DNA of 64,000 bases from Calendula officinalis (GCA_963853835.1 OY970824.1:40742727-40806726), one strand, 5' to 3'; counted from the stretch's first letter, positions 11,281 to 25,911 are shown. The notes: generated by a model from the sequence alone, not told the origin. Made by a program: numbers and translations.

Positions 11281-14200
11281 TCTTCAATATCCAAGATTGT
11301 GTGACAAAAGGTGCTATACTAAAACATTCATAACTTTCAGCTCCGGTGTCCGTTTCACGCCCACGAATAACCAAAATAGCTGGTTCGTTCGTCACTGCCA
11401 AGAACAAGTTCGGCCCGAACTCTTCACTGTTCCCGGCCCGAACTTCATTTTCGGCCCGAACTTCAACCTCGGCCCGAACTCCGACCTCGGCCCAAACTTC
11501 AACCTCAGTCCGAACATCATCCTCGGCCCGAACACCGAACTTCAACCCGTACACCACTTCGGCCCGAACACCACTTAGGCCCGAACACCACTTCGGCCCG
11601 AACATCCCTCTACGGCCCGAACTCTTCAATATCCAAGATTGTGTGACAAAAGGTGCTATACTAAAACATTCATAACTTTCAGCTCGGGTGTCCGTTTCAC
11701 GCCCACGAGTAACCAAAATAGCTGGTTCGTTCGTCACTGCCAAGAACAAGTTCGACCCGAACTCTTCACTGTTCCCGGCCCGAACTTCATTTTCGGCCCG
11801 AACTTCAACCTCGGCCCGAACTCCGACCTCGGCCCGAACTTCAACCTCAGTCCGAACATCATCCTCGGCCCGAACACCGAACTTCAACCCAAACACCACT
11901 TCGGCCCGAACACCACTTAGGCCCGAACACCACTTCGGCCCGAACATCCCTCTACGGCCCGAACTCTTCAATATCCAAGATTGTGTGACAAAAGGTGCTA
12001 TACTAAAACATTCATAACTTTCAGCTCGGGTGTCCGTTTCACGCCCACGAGTAACCAAAATAGCTGGTTCGTTCGTCACTGCCAAGAACAAGTTCGACCC
12101 GAACTCTTCACTGTTCCCGGCCCGAACTTCATTTTCGGCCCGAACTTCAACCTCGGCCCGAACTCCGACCTCGGCCCGAACTTCAACCTCAGTCCGTACA
12201 TCATCCTCGGCCCGAACACCGAACTTCAGCCCGAACACCACTTCGGCCCGAACACCACTTAGGCCCGAACACCACTTCGGCCCGAACATCCCTCTACGGC
12301 CCGAACTCTTCAATATCCAAGATTGTGTGACAAAAGGTGATATACTAAAACATTCATAACTTTCAGCTCGGGTGTCCGTTTCACGCCCACGAGTAACCAA
12401 AATAGCTGGTTCGTTCGTCACTGCCAAGAACAAGTTCGACCCGAACTCTTCACTGTTCCCGGCCCGAACTTCGTTTTCGGCCCGAACTTCAACCTCGGCC
12501 CGAACTTCAACCTCGGCCCGAACTCTGACCTCGGCCCGAACTCCGACCTCGGCCCGAACAATATCCTCGACCCGAACACCGAACTTCGGCCTGAACACCA
12601 CTTCGGCCCGAACATCCCACTTCGGCCCGAACATCCCACTTCGGCTCGAACACCACTTCGGCCCGAACATCCCTCTTCGGCCCGAACTCTTCAATATCCA
12701 AGATTGTGTGACAAAAGGTGCTATACTAAAAGATTCATAACTTTCCGCTCGGGTGTCCGTTTCACGCCCACGAGTAACCAAAATAGCTGGTTCGTTCGTC
12801 ACTGCCAAGAACAAGTTCGGCCTGAACTCTTCACTGTTCCCGGCCCGAACTTCATTTTCGGCCCGAACTTCAACCTCGGCCCGAACTCCGACCTCGGCCC
12901 AAACTTCAACCTCAGTCCGAACATCATCCTCGGCCCGAACCCCGAACTTCAACCCGAACACCACTTCGGCCCGAACACCACTTAGGCCCGAACACCACTT
13001 CGGCCCGAACATCCCTCTACGGCCCGAACTCTTCAATATCCAAGATTGTGTGACAAAAAGGTGCTATACTAAAACATTCATAACTTTCAGCTCGGGTGTC
13101 CGTTTCATGCCCACGAGTAACCAAAATAGCTGGTTCGTTCGTCACTGCCAAGAACAAGTTCGACCCGAACTCTTCACTGTTCCCGGCCCGAACTTCGTTT
13201 TCGGCCCGAACTTCATTTTCGGCCCGAACTTCAACCTCGGCCCGAACTGCAACCTCGGCCCGAACTCCGACCTCGGCCCGAGCGTCATCCTTGGCCCGAA
13301 CACCGAACTTTGGCCCGAACACCACTTTGGCCCGAGCACCACTTCGGCCCGAACATCCCACTTCGGCCCGAACACCACTTCGGCCCGAACATCCCTCTTC
13401 GGCCCGAAGTCTTCAATATCCAAGATTGTGTGACAAAAGGTGCGATACTAAAACATTCATAACTTTCAGCTCGGGTGTCCGTTTCACGCCCACGAGTAAC
13501 CAAAATAGCTGGTTCGTTCGTCACTGCCAAGAACAAGTTCGGCCCGAACTCTTCACTGTTCCCGACCCGAACTTCATTTTCGGCCCGAACTTCAACCTCG
13601 GCCCGAACTCCGACCTCGGCCCAAACTTCAACCTCAGTCCGAACATCATCCTCGGCCCGAACACCGAACTTCAACCCGAACACCACTTCGGCCCGAACAC
13701 CACTTAGGCCCGAACACCACTTCGGCCCGAACATCCCTCTACGGCCCGAACTCTTCAATATCCAAGATTGTGTGACAAAAGGTGCTATACTAAAACATTC
13801 ATAACTTTCAGCTCGGGTGTCCGTTTCACGCCCACGAGTAACCAAAATAGCTGGTTCGTTCGTCACTGCCAAGAACAAGTTCGACCCGAACTCTTCACTG
13901 TTCCCGGCCCGAACTTCATTTTTGGCAACTTCAACCTCGGCCCGAACTCAGACCTCGGCCCGAACTTCAACCTCAGTCCGAACATCATCCTCGGCCCGAA
14001 CACCGAACTTCAGCCCGAACACCACTTCGGCCCGAACACCACTTAGGCCCGAACACCACTTCGGCCCGAACATCCCTCTACGGCCCGAACTCTTCAATAT
14101 CCAAGATTGTGTGACAAAAGGTGATATACTAAAACATTCATAACTTTCAGCTCGGGTGTCCGTTTCACGCCCACGAGTAACCAAAATAGCTGGTTCGTTC

Positions 14201-16597
14201 GTCACTGCCAAGAACAAGTTCGACCCGAACTCTTCACTGTTCCCGGCCCGAACTTCGTTTTCGGCCCGAACTTCAACCTCGGCCCGAACTTCAACCTCGG
14301 CCCGAACTCTGACCTCGGCCCGAACTCCGACCTCGGCCCGAACAATATCCTCGACCCGAACACCGAACTTCGGCCTGAACACCACTTCGGCCCGAACATC
14401 CCACTTCGGCCCGAACATCCCACTTCGGCTCGAACACCACTTCGGCCCGAACATCCCTCTTCGGCCCGAACTCTTCAATATCCAAGATTGTGTGACAAAA
14501 GGTGCTATACTAAAAGATTCATAACTTTCCGCTCGGGTGTCCGTTTCACGCCCACGAGTAACCAAAATAGCTGGTTCGTTCGTCACTGCCAAGAACAAGT
14601 TCGGCCTGAACTCTTCACTGTTCCCGGCCCGAACTTCATTTTCGGCCCGAACTTCAACCTCGGCCCGAACTCCGACCTCGGCCCAAACTTCAACCTCAGT
14701 CCGAACATCATCCTCGGCCCGAACCCCGAACTTCAACCCGAACACCACTTCGGCCCGAACACCACTTAGGCCCGAACACCACTTCGGCCCGAACATCCCT
14801 CTACGGCCCGAACTCTTCAATATCCAAGATTGTGTGACAAAAAGGTGCTATACTAAAACATTCATAACTTTCAGCTCGGGTGTCCGTTTCATGCCCACGA
14901 GTAACCAAAATAGCTGGTTCGTTCGTCACTGCCAAGAACAAGTTCGACCCGAACTCTTCACTGTTCCCGGCCCGAACTTCGTTTTCGGCCCGAACTTCAT
15001 TTTCGGCCCGAACTTCAACCTCGGCCCGAACTGCAACCTCGGCCCGAACTCCGACCTCGGCCCGAGCGTCATCCTTGGCCCGAACACCGAACTTTGGCCC
15101 GAACACCACTTTGGCCCGAGCACCACTTCGGCCCGAACATCCCACTTCGGCCCGAACACCACTTCGGCCCGAACATCCCTCTTCGGCCCGAAGTCTTCAA
15201 TATCCAAGATTGTGTGACAAAAGGTGCGATACTAAAACATTCATAACTTTCAGCTCGGGTGTCCGTTTCACGCCCACGAGTAACCAAAATAGCTGGTTCG
15301 TTCGTCACTGCCAAGAACAAGTTCGGCCCGAACTCTTCACTGTTCCCGACCCGAACTTCATTTTCGGCCCGAACTTCAACCTCGGCCCGAACTCCGACCT
15401 CGGCCCAAACTTCAACCTCAGTCCGAACATCATCCTCGGCCCGAACACCGAACTTCAACCCGAACACCACTTCGGCCCGAACACCACTTAGGCCCGAACA
15501 CCACTTCGGCCCGAACATCCCTCTACGGCCCGAACTCTTCAATATCCAAGATTGTGTGACAAAAGGTGCTATACTAAAACATTCATAACTTTCAGCTCGG
15601 GTGTCCGTTTCACGCCCACGAGTAACCAAAATAGCTGGTTCGTTCGTCACTGCCAAGAACAAGTTCGACCCGAACTCTTCACTGTTCCCGGCCCGAACTT
15701 CATTTTTGGCAACTTCAACCTCGGCCCGAACTCCGACCTCGGCCCGAACTTCAACCTCAGTCCGAACATCATCCTCGGCCCGAACACCGAACTTCAGCCC
15801 GAACACCACTTCGGCCCGAACACCACTTAGGCCCGAACACCACTTCGGCCCGAACATCCCTCTACGGCCCGAACTCTTCAATATCCAAGATTGTGTGACA
15901 AAAGGTGCTATACTAAAACATTCATAACTTTCAGCTCGGGTGTCCGTTTCACGCCCACGAGTAACCAAAATAGCTGGTTCGTTCGTCACTGCCAAGAACA
16001 AGTTCGACCCGAACTCTTCACTGTTCCCGGCCCGAACTTCGTTTTCGGCCCGAACTTCAACCTCGGCCCGAACTTCAACCTCGGCCCGAACTCTGACCTC
16101 GGCCCGAACTCCGACCTCGGCCCGAACAATATCCTCGACCCGAACACCGAACTTCGGCCTGAACACCACTTCGGCCCGAACATCCCACTTCGGCCCGAAC
16201 ATCCCACTTCGGCTCGAACACCACTTCGGCCCGAACATCCCTCTTCGGCCCGAACTCTTCAATATCCAAGATTGTGTGACAAAAGGTGCTATACTAAAAG
16301 ATTCATAACTTTCCGCTCGGGTGTCCGTTTCACGCCCACGAGTAACCAAAATAGCTGGTTCGTTCGTCACTGCCAAGAACAAGTTCGGCCCGAACTCTTC
16401 ACTGTTCCCGGCCCGAACTTCATTTTCGGCCCGAACTTCAACCTCGGCCCAAACTCCGACCTCGGCCCAAACTTCAACCTCAGTCCGAACATCATCCTCG
16501 GCCCGAACACCGAACTTCAACCCGAACACCACTTCGGCCCATACACCACTTAGGCCCGAACACCACTTCGGCCCGAACATCCCTCTACGGCCCGAAC
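11281..16597 (+). repeat. Pentamer (P1-P5) higher-order block 2
   Basis: Anchors and types are 11346 P4, 11688 P5-like, 12030 P5, 12372 P1, 12753 P2, 13096 P3, 13475 P4, 13817 P5, 14156 P1, 14537 P2, 14880 P3, 15259 P4, 15601 P5, 15940 P1 and 16321 P2. Two complete 1784-bp units start at anchors 12372 and 14156, and a third begins at 15940 and breaks off after P2. All three share the marks of the unit at 5588: the extra A near 13054 and 14839, gcgatacta near 13441 and 15226, and the 3-bp deletion near 13919 and 15703. Compared with block 1 this block has one more complete pentamer and an extra P5-like monomer. Confidence 0.88.
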
Positions 16598-19500
16598 TCT
16601 TCAATATCCAAGAATGTGTGACAAAAGGTGCTATACTAAAACATTCATAACTTTCAGCTCGGGTGTCCGTTTCACGCCCACGAGTAACCAAAATAGCTGG
16701 TTCGTTCGTCACTGCCAAGAACAAGTTCGGCCCGAACTCTTCACTGTTCCCGGCCCGAACTTCATTTTCGGCCCGAACTTCAACCTCGGCCCGAACTTCA
16801 ACCTCGGCCCAAACTCCGACCTCTGCCCGAACATCACCCTCGGCCCGAACACCGAACTTCGGCCCGAACACCACTTCGGCCCGAACACCACTTTGGCCCG
16901 AACATCCCACTGCGGCCCGAACACCACTTCGACCCGAACATCCCTCTTCGGCCTGAACTCTTCAATATCCAAGATTGTGTGACAAAAGGTGCTATACTAA
17001 AACATTCATAACTTTCAGCTCGGGTGTCCGTTTCACGCCCACGAGTAACCAAAATAGCTGGTTCGTTCGTCACTGCCAAGAACAAGTTCGGCCCCAACTC
17101 TTCACTGTTCCCGACCCGAACTTCATTTTCGGCCCGAACTTCAACCTCGGCCCGAACTTCAACCTCGGCCCGAACTCCGACCTCGGCCCGAACTGCAACC
17201 TCAGTCCGAACATCATCCTCGGCCCGAACACCGAACTTCAGCCCGAACACCACTTCGGCCCGAACATCCCACTTCGGCCCGAACACCACTTCGGCCCGAA
17301 CATCCCTCTACGGCCCGAACTCTTCAATATCCAAGATTGTGTGACAAAAGGTGCTATACTAAAACATTCATAACTTTCAGCTCGGGTGTCCGTTTCACGC
17401 CCACGAGTAGCCAAAATAGCTGGTTCGTTCGTCACTGCCAAGAACAAGTTCGGCCCGAACTCTTCACTGTTCCCGGCCCAAACTTCATTTTCGGCCCGAA
17501 CTTCAACCTCGGCCCGAACTTCAACCTCGGCCCGAACTCCGACCTCGGCCCGAACTCCGACCTCGGCCCGAACATCATCCTCGGCCCGAACACCGAACTT
17601 CGGCCCGAACACCACTTCGGCCCGAACACCACTTCGGCCGGAACACCACTTCGGCCCGAACATCCCACTTCGGCCCGAACACCACTTCGGCCCGAACATC
17701 CCTCTTCGGCCCGAACTCTTCAATATCCAAGATTATGTGACAAAAGGTGCTATACTAAAACATTCATAACTTTCAGCTCGGGTGTTCGTTTCTCGCCCAC
17801 GAGTAACCAAAATAGCTGGTTCGTTCGTCACTGCCAAGAACAAGTTCGGCCCGAACTCTTCACTGTTCCCGGCCCGAACTTCAACCTCGGCCCGAACTTC
17901 AACCTCGGCCCAAACTCCGACCTCTGCCCGAACATCACCCTCGGCCCGAACACCGAACTTCGGCCCGAACACCACTTTGGCCCGAACATCCCACTTCGGC
18001 CCGAACACCACTTCGACCCGAACATCCCTCTTCGGCCCGAACTCTTCAATATCCAAGATTGTGTGACAAAAGGTGCTATACTAAAACATTCATAACTTTC
18101 AGCTCGGGTGTCCATTTCACGCCCACGAGTAACCAAAATAGCTGGTTCGTTCGTCACTGCCAAGAACAAGTTCGGCCCGAACTCTTCACTGTTCCCGACC
18201 CGAACTTCATTTTCGGCCGAACTTCAACCTCGGCCCGAACTTCAACCTCGGCCCGAACTCCGACCTCGGCCCGAACTTCAACCTCAGTCCGAACATCATC
18301 CTCGGCCCGAACACCGAACTTCAGCCCGAACACCACTTCGGCTCGAACATCCCACTTCGGTCCGAACACCACTTCGGCCCGAACATCCCTCTACGGCCCG
18401 AACTCTTCAATATCCAAGATTGTGTGACAAAAGATGCTATACTAAAACATTCATAACTTTCAGCTCGGGTGTCCGTTTCACGCCCACGAGTAACCAAAAT
18501 AGCTGGTTCGTTCGTCACTGCCAAGAACAAGTTCGGCCCGAACTCTTCACTGTTCCTGGCCCGAACTTCATTTTCGGCCCGAACTTCAACCTCGGCCCGA
18601 ACTTCAACCTCGGCCCAAACTCCGACCTCTGCCCGAACATCACCCTCGGCCCGAACGCCGAACTTCGGCCCGAACACCACTTCGGCCCGAACACCACTTT
18701 GGCCCGAACATCCCACTTCGGCCCGAACACCACTTTGGCCCGAACATCCCACTTCGGCCCGAACACCACTTCGACCCGAACATCCCTCTTCGGCCCGAAC
18801 TCTTCAATATCCAAGATTGTGTGACAAAAGGTGTTATACTAAAACATTCATAACTTTCAGCTCGGGTGTCCGTTTCACGCCCACGAGTAGCCAAAATAGC
18901 TGGTTCGTTTGTCACTGCCAAGAACAAGTTCGACCCGAACTCTTCACTGTTCCCGGCCCGAACTTCGTTTTCGGCCCGAACTTCAACCACGGCCCGAACT
19001 TCAACCTCGGCCCGAACTCCGACCTCGGCCCGAACTTCAACCTCAGCCCGAACATCGTCGTCGGCCCGAACACCGAACTTCGGCCCGAGCACCACTTCAG
19101 CCCGAATATCCCACTTCGGCCCGAACACCACTTCGGCCCGAACATCCCTCTTGGGCCCGAACTCTTCAATATCCAAGATTGTGTGACAAAAGGTGCTATA
19201 CTAAAACATTCATAACTTTCAGCTCGGATGAGCGTTTCACGCCCACGAGTAACCAAAATAGCTGGTTCGTTCGTCACTGCCAAGAACAAGTTCGGCCCGA
19301 ACTCTTCACTGTTCCCGGCCCGAACTTCATTTTTGGCCCGAACTTCAACCTCGGCCCGAACTGCAACCTCGGCCCGAACTCTGACCTCGGCCCGAACGTC
19401 ATCCTTGGCCCGAACACCGAACTTCGGCCCGAACACCACTTCGGCCCGAGCACCACTTGGGCCCGAACATCCCACTTCGGCCCGAACACCACTTCGGCCC

Positions 19501-19865
19501 GAACATCCCTCTTGGGCCCGAACTCTTCAATATCCAAGATTGTGTGACAAAAGGTGCTATACTAAAACATTCATAACTTTCAGCTCGGATGAGCGTTTCA
19601 CGCCCACGAGTAACCAAAATAGCTGGTTCGTTCGTCACTGCCAAGAACAAGTTCGGCCCGAACTCTTCACTGTTCCCGGCCCGAACTTCATTTTCGGCCC
19701 GAACTTCAACCTCGGCCCGAACTGCAACCTCGGCCCGAACTCCGACCTCGGCCCGAACGTCATCCTTGGCCCGAACACCGAACTTCGGCCCGAACACCAC
19801 TTCGGCCCGAGCACCACTTGGGCCCGAACACCACTTCGGCCCGAACATCCCTCTTCGGCCCGAAG
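16598..19865 (+). repeat. Mixed monomer block M, copy 2 (9 monomers)
   Basis: Anchors are 16663, 17024, 17386, 17782, 18108, 18469, 18866, 19228 and 19589. They correspond one to one with 8095 to 11004. The copy is near identical. Differences I noted include the extra 17-bp unit near 17640, attatgtg followed by gtgct rather than gtcct near 17745, gaacgccg instead of gaatgccg near 18655, and ttcatttttggcccg near 19327. Homology stops about anchor 19931, where copy 1 instead runs into pentamer block 2. Confidence 0.88.
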
Positions 19866-21995
19866 TCTTCAATATCCAAGATTGTGTGACAAAAGGTGCT
19901 ATACTAAAACATTCATAACTTTCAGCTCCGGTGTCCGTTTCACGCCCACGAGTAACCAAAATAGCTGGTTCGTTCGTCACTCCCAAGAACAAGTTCGGCC
20001 CGAACTCTTCACTGTTCCCGGCCCGAACTTCATTTTCGGCCCGAACTTCAACCTCGGCCCGAACTCCGACCTCGGCCCGAACATCATCCTCGGCCTGAAA
20101 CCGAACTTCGGCCCGAACACCAATTCGGCCCGAACATCCCACTTCGGCCCGAACACCACTTCGGCCCGAACATCCCTCTTCGACCCGAACTCTTCAATAT
20201 CCAAGATTGTGTGACAAAAGGTGCTATACTAAAACACTCATAACTTTCAGCTCGGGTGTCCGTTTCACGCCCACGAGTAACCAAAATAGCTGGTTCGTTC
20301 GTCACTGCCAAGAACAAGTTCGGACCGAACTCTTCACTGTTCCCGGCCCGAACTTCATTTTCGGCCCGAACTTCAACCTCGGCCCGAACTCTGACCTCGG
20401 CCCGAACTCCGACCTCGGCCCGAACATCATCCTCGACCCGAACACCGAACTTCGGCCTGAACACCACTTCAGCCCGAACACCACTTCGGCCCGAACATCC
20501 CACTTCGGCCCGAACACCACTTCGGCCCGAACATCCCTCTTCGACCAGAACTCTTCAATATCCAAGATTGTGTGACAAAAGGTGCTATACTAAAACATTC
20601 ATAACTTTCAGCTCGGGTGTCCGTTTCACGCCCACGAGTAACCAAAATAGCTGGTTCGTTCGTCACTGCCAAGAACAAGTTCGGCCCGAACTCTTCACTG
20701 TTCCCAGCCCGAACTTCATTTTCGGCCCGAACTTCAACCTCGGCCCGAACTTCAACCTCGGCCCGAACACTGACCTCGGCCCGAACTCCGACCTCGACCC
20801 GAACATCATCCTCGACCCGAACACCGAACTTCGGCCCGAACACCACTTCGGCCCGAACACCACTTCGGCCCGAACATCCCACTTCGGCCCGAACACCACT
20901 TCGGCCCGAACATCCCTCTTCGACCCGAACTCTTCAATATCCAAGATTGTGTGACAAAAGGTGATATACAACAACATTCATAACTTTCAGCTCGGGTGTC
21001 CGTTTCACGCCCACGAGTAACCAAAATAGCTGGTTCGTTCGTCACTGCCAAGAACAAGTTCGGCCCGAACTCTTCACTGTTCCCGGCCCGAACTTCATTT
21101 TCGGCCCGAACTTCAACCTCGGCCCGAACTGCAACCTCGACCCGAACTCCGACCTCGGCCCGAACGTCATCCTTGGCCCGAACACAGAACTTCGGCCCGA
21201 ACACCACTTCGGCCCGAGCACCACTTGGGCCCGAACATCCCACTTCGGCCCGAACACCACTTCGGCCCGAACATCCCTCTTGGGCCCGAACTCTTCAATA
21301 TCCAAGATTGTGTGACAAAAGGTGCTATACTAAAACATTCATAACTTTCAGCTCGGATGAGCGTTTCACGCCCACGAGTAACCAAAATAGCTGGTTCGTT
21401 CGTCACTGCCAAGAACAAGTTCGGCCCGAACTCTTCACTGTTCCCGGCCCGAACTTCATTTTCGGCCCGAACTTCAACCTCGGCCCGAACTGCAACCTCG
21501 GCCCGAACTCCGACCTCGGCCCGAACGTCATCCTTGGCCCGAACACCGAACTTCGGCCCAAACACCACTTCGGCCCGAGCACCACTTGGGCCCGAACATC
21601 CCACTTCGGCCCGAACACCACTTCGGCCCGAACATCCCTCTTCGGACCGAAGTCTTCAATATCCAAGATTGTGTGACAAAAGGTGCTATACTAAAACATT
21701 CATAACTTTCAGCTCGGGTGTCCGTTTCACGCCCACGAGTAACCAAAATAGCAGGTTCGTTCGTCACTGCCAAGAACAAATTCGGCCCAAACTCTTCACT
21801 GTTCCCGGCCCGAACTTCATTTTCTGCCCGAACTTCAACCTCGGCCCGTACTTCAACCTCGGCCCGAACTCCGACCTCGGCCCGAACTCCGACCTCGGCC
21901 CGAACATCATCCTCGGCCCGAACTCCGACCTCGGCCCGAACATCATCCTCGGCCCGAACTCCACTTCGGCCCGAACATCCCTCTTCGGCCCGAAC
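19866..21995 (+). repeat. 2.13-kb six-monomer unit
   Basis: Anchors are 19931, 20256, 20617, 20996, 21357 and 21718, with lengths 325, 361, 379, 361, 361 and 343. The first monomer has the core variant agctccggtgtccg, and tcactcccaag instead of tcactgccaag. Monomers 20996 and 21357 belong to the same group as 10643, 11004, 19228 and 19589 (tgcaacc then gtcatccttgg units). The monomer at 21718 resembles the all-18-bp type seen at the window start. The first three monomers are repeated at 21996-23024. Confidence 0.85.
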
Positions 21996-23024
21996 TCTTC
22001 AATATCCAAGATTGTGTGACAAAAGGTGCTATACTAAAACATTCATAACTTTCAGCTCCGGTGTCCGTTTCACGCCCACGAGTAACCAAAATAGCTGGTT
22101 CGTTCGTCACTCCCAAGAACAAGTTCGGCCCGAACTCTTCACTGTTCCCGGCCCGAACTTCATTTTCGGCCCGAACTTCAACCTCGGTCCGAACTCCGAC
22201 CTCGGCCCGAACATCATCCTCGGCCTGAAACCGAACTTCGGCCCGAACACCAATTCGGCCCGAACATCCCTCTTCGACCCGAACTCTTCAATATCCAAGA
22301 TTGTGTGACAAAAGGTGCTATACTAAAACACTCATAACTTTCAGCTCGGGTGTCCGTTTCACGCCCACGAGTAACCAAAATAGCTGGTTCGTTCGTCACT
22401 GCCAAGAACAAGTTCGGACCGAACTCTTCACTGTTCCCGGCCCGAACTTCATTTTCGGCCCGAACTTCAACCTCGGCCCGAACTCTGACCTCGGCCCGAA
22501 CTCCGACCTCGGCCCGAACATCATCCTCGACCCGAACACCGAACTTCGGCCTGAACACCACTTCAGCCCGAACACCACTTCGGCCCGAACATCCCACTTC
22601 GGCCCGAACACCACTTCGGCCCGAACATCCCTCTTCGACCAGAACTCTTCAATATCCAAGATTGTGTGACAAAAGGTGCTATACTAAAACATTCATAACT
22701 TTCAGCTCGGGTGTCCGTTTCACGCCCACGAGTAACCAAAATAGCTGGTTCGTTCGTCACTGCCAAGAACAAGTTCGGCCCGAACTCTTCACTGTTCCCA
22801 GCCCGAACTTCATTTTCGGCCCGAACTTCAACCTCGGCCCGAGCTTCAACCTCGGCCCGAACACTGACCTCGGCCCGAACTCCGACCTCGACCCGAACAT
22901 CATCCTCGACCCGAACACCGAACTTCGGCCCGAACACCACTTCGGCCCGAACACCACTTCGGCCCGAACATCCCACTTCGGCCCGAACACCACTTCGGCC
23001 CGAACATCCCTCTTCGACCCGAAC
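21996..23024 (+). repeat. Partial second copy of the 2.13-kb unit, with the shortest monomer
   Basis: Anchors are 22061, 22350 and 22711, corresponding to 19931, 20256 and 20617 (offset 2130, then 2094). The first monomer is only 289 bp, the shortest in the window. Against its partner it lacks 36 bp, exactly one 19-bp atcccac unit plus one 17-bp accac unit. The copy then passes into the octamer at anchor 23090. Confidence 0.86.
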
Positions 23025-25911
23025 TCTTCAATATCCAAGATTGTGTGACAAAAGGTGATATACAACAACATTCATAACTTTCAGCTCGGGTGTCCGTTTC
23101 ACGCCCACGAGTAACCAAAATAGCTGGTTCGTTCGTCACTGCCAAGACCAAGTTCGGCACGAACTCTTCACTGTTCCCGGCCCGAACTTCATTTTCGGCC
23201 CGAACTTCAACCTCGGCCCGAACTTCAACCTCGGCCCGAACTCCGACCTCGGCCCGAACTCCGACCTCGGCCCGAACATCATCCTCGGCCCGAACTCCGA
23301 CCTCGGCCCGAACATCATCCTCGGCCCGAACTCCACTTCGGCCCGAACATCCCTCTTCGGCCCGAACTCTTCAATATCCAAGATTGTGTGACAAAAGGTG
23401 CTATACTAAAACATTCATAACTTTCAGCTCGGGTGTCCGCTTCACGCCCACGAGTAACCAAAATAGCTGGTTCATTCGTCACTGCCAAGAACAAGTTCGG
23501 CCCGAACTCTTCACTGTTCCCAGCCCGAACATCATTTTCGGCCCGAACTTCAACCTCGGCCCGAACTTCAACCTCGGCCCGAACTCCGACCTCTGCCCGA
23601 ACATCACCCTCGGCCCGAACACCGAACTTCGGCCCGAACACCACTTCGGCCCGAACACCACTTCGGCCCGAACATCCCACTTCGGCCCGAACTCCACTTC
23701 GGCCCGAACATCCCTCTTCGGCCCGAACTCTTCAATATCCAAGATTGTGTGACAAAAGGTGCTAAACTAAAACATTCATAACTTTCAGCTCGGGTGTCCG
23801 CTTCACGCCCACGAGTAACCAAAATAGCTGGTTCGTTCGTCACTGCCAAGAACAAGTTCGGCCCGAACTCTTCACTGTTCCCGGCCCGAACATCATTTTC
23901 GGCCCGAACTTCAACCTCGGCCCGAACTTCAACCTCGGCCTGAACTCCGACCTCTGCCCGAACATCACCCTCGGCCCGAACACCGAACTTCGGCCCGAAC
24001 ACCACTTCGGCCCGAACACCACTTCGGCCCGAACATCCCACTTCGGCCCGAACACCACTTTGGCCCGAACATCCCTCTTCGGCCCGAACTCTTCAATATC
24101 CAAGATTGTGTGACAAAAGGTGCTATACTAAAACATTCATAACTTTCAGCTCGGGTGTCCGTTTCACGCCCACGAGTAACCAAAATAGCTGTTCGTTCGT
24201 CACTGCCAAGAACAAGTTCGGTCCGAACTCTTCACTGTTCCCGGACCGAACTTCATTTTCGGCCCGAACTTCAACCTCGGCCCGAACTGCAACCTCGGCC
24301 CGAACTCCGACCTCTGCCCGAACATCACCCTCGGCCCGAACACCGAACTTCGGCCCGACCACCACTTCGGCCCGAACACCACTTTGACCCGAACATCCCA
24401 CTTCGGCCCGAACACCACTTCGGCCTGAACATCCCTCTTCGGCCCGAACTCTTCAATATCCAAGATTGTGTGACAAAAGGTGCTATACTAAAACATTCAT
24501 AACTTTCAGCTCGGGTGTCCGTTTCACGCCCACGAGTAACCAAAATAGCTGGTTCGTTCGTCACTGCCAAGAACAAGTTCGACCCGAACTCTTAACTGTT
24601 CCCGGCCCGAACTTCGTTTTCGGCCCGAACTTCAACCTCGGCCCGAACTTCAACCTCGGCCCGAACTCTGACCTCGGCCCGAACTCCGACCTCGGCCCGA
24701 ACATCATCCTCGACCCGAACACCGAACTTCGGCCTGAACACCACTTCGGCCCGAACATCCCACTTCGGCCCGAACTCCACTTCGGCCCGAACATCCCTCT
24801 TCGGCCCGAACTCTTCAGTATCCAAGATTGTTTGACAAAAGGTTCTATACTAAAACATTCATAACTTTCCGCTCGGGTGTCCGTTTCACGCCCACGAGTA
24901 ACCAAAATAGCTGGTTCGTTCGTCACTACCAAGAACAAGTTCGGCCCGAACTCTTCACTGTTCCCGGCCCGAACTTCATTTTCGGCCCGAACTTCAACCT
25001 CGGCCCGAACTTCAACCTCGGCCCGAACACTGACCTCGGCCCGAACTCCGACCTCGACCCGAACATCATCCTCGACCCGAACACCGAACTTCGGCCTGAA
25101 CACCACTTCGGCCCGAACACCACTTCGGCCCGAACATCCCACTTCGGCCCGAACACCACTTCGGCCCGAACATCCCTCTTCGACCCGAACTCTTCAATAT
25201 CCAAGATTGTGTGACAAAAGGTGATATACAACAACATTCATAACTTTCAGCTCGGGTGTCCGTTTCACGCCCACGAGTAACCAAAATAGCTGGTTCGTTC
25301 GTCACTGCCAAGAACAAGTTCGGCACGAACTCTTCACTGTTCCCGGCCCGAACTTCATTTTCGGCCCGAACTTCAACCTCGGCCCGAACTTCAAACTCGG
25401 CCCGAACTCCGACCTCGGCCCGAACTCCGACCTCGGCCCGAACATCATCCTCGGCCCGAACTCCGACCTCGGCCCGAACATCATCCTCGGCCCGAACTCC
25501 ACTTCGGCCCGAACATCCCTCTTCGGCCCGAACTCTTCAGTATCCAAGATTGTTTGACAAAAGGTTCCATACTAAAACATTCATAACTTTCCGCTCGGGT
25601 GTCCGTTTCATGCCCACGAGTAACCAAAATAGCTGGTTCGTTCGTCACTACCAAGAACAAGTTCGGCCCGAACTCTTCACTGTTCCCGGCCCGAACTTCA
25701 TTTTCGGCCCGAACTTCAACCTCGGCCCGAACTTCAACCTCGGCCCGAACACTGACCTCGGCCGAACTCCGACCTCGACCCGAACATCATCCTCGACCCG
25801 AACACCGAACTTCGGCCCGAACACCACTTCGGCCCGAACACCACTTCGGCCCGAACATCCCACTTCGGCCCGAACACCACTTCGGCCCGAACATCCCTCT
25901 TCGACCCGAAC
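23025..25911 (+). repeat. Octamer unit, copy 1 (2887 bp)
   Basis: Anchors are 23090, 23433, 23794, 24155, 24515, 24877, 25256 and 25599, with lengths 343, 361, 361, 360, 362, 379, 343 and 378. It is followed directly by a second copy. Differences from the next copy include one missing g near 24191 (atagctgttcg). The region from 23203 also matches the window start from position 1, minus one monomer. One 17-bp unit near 25755 has lost a base (ctcggccgaactcc). Confidence 0.88.
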
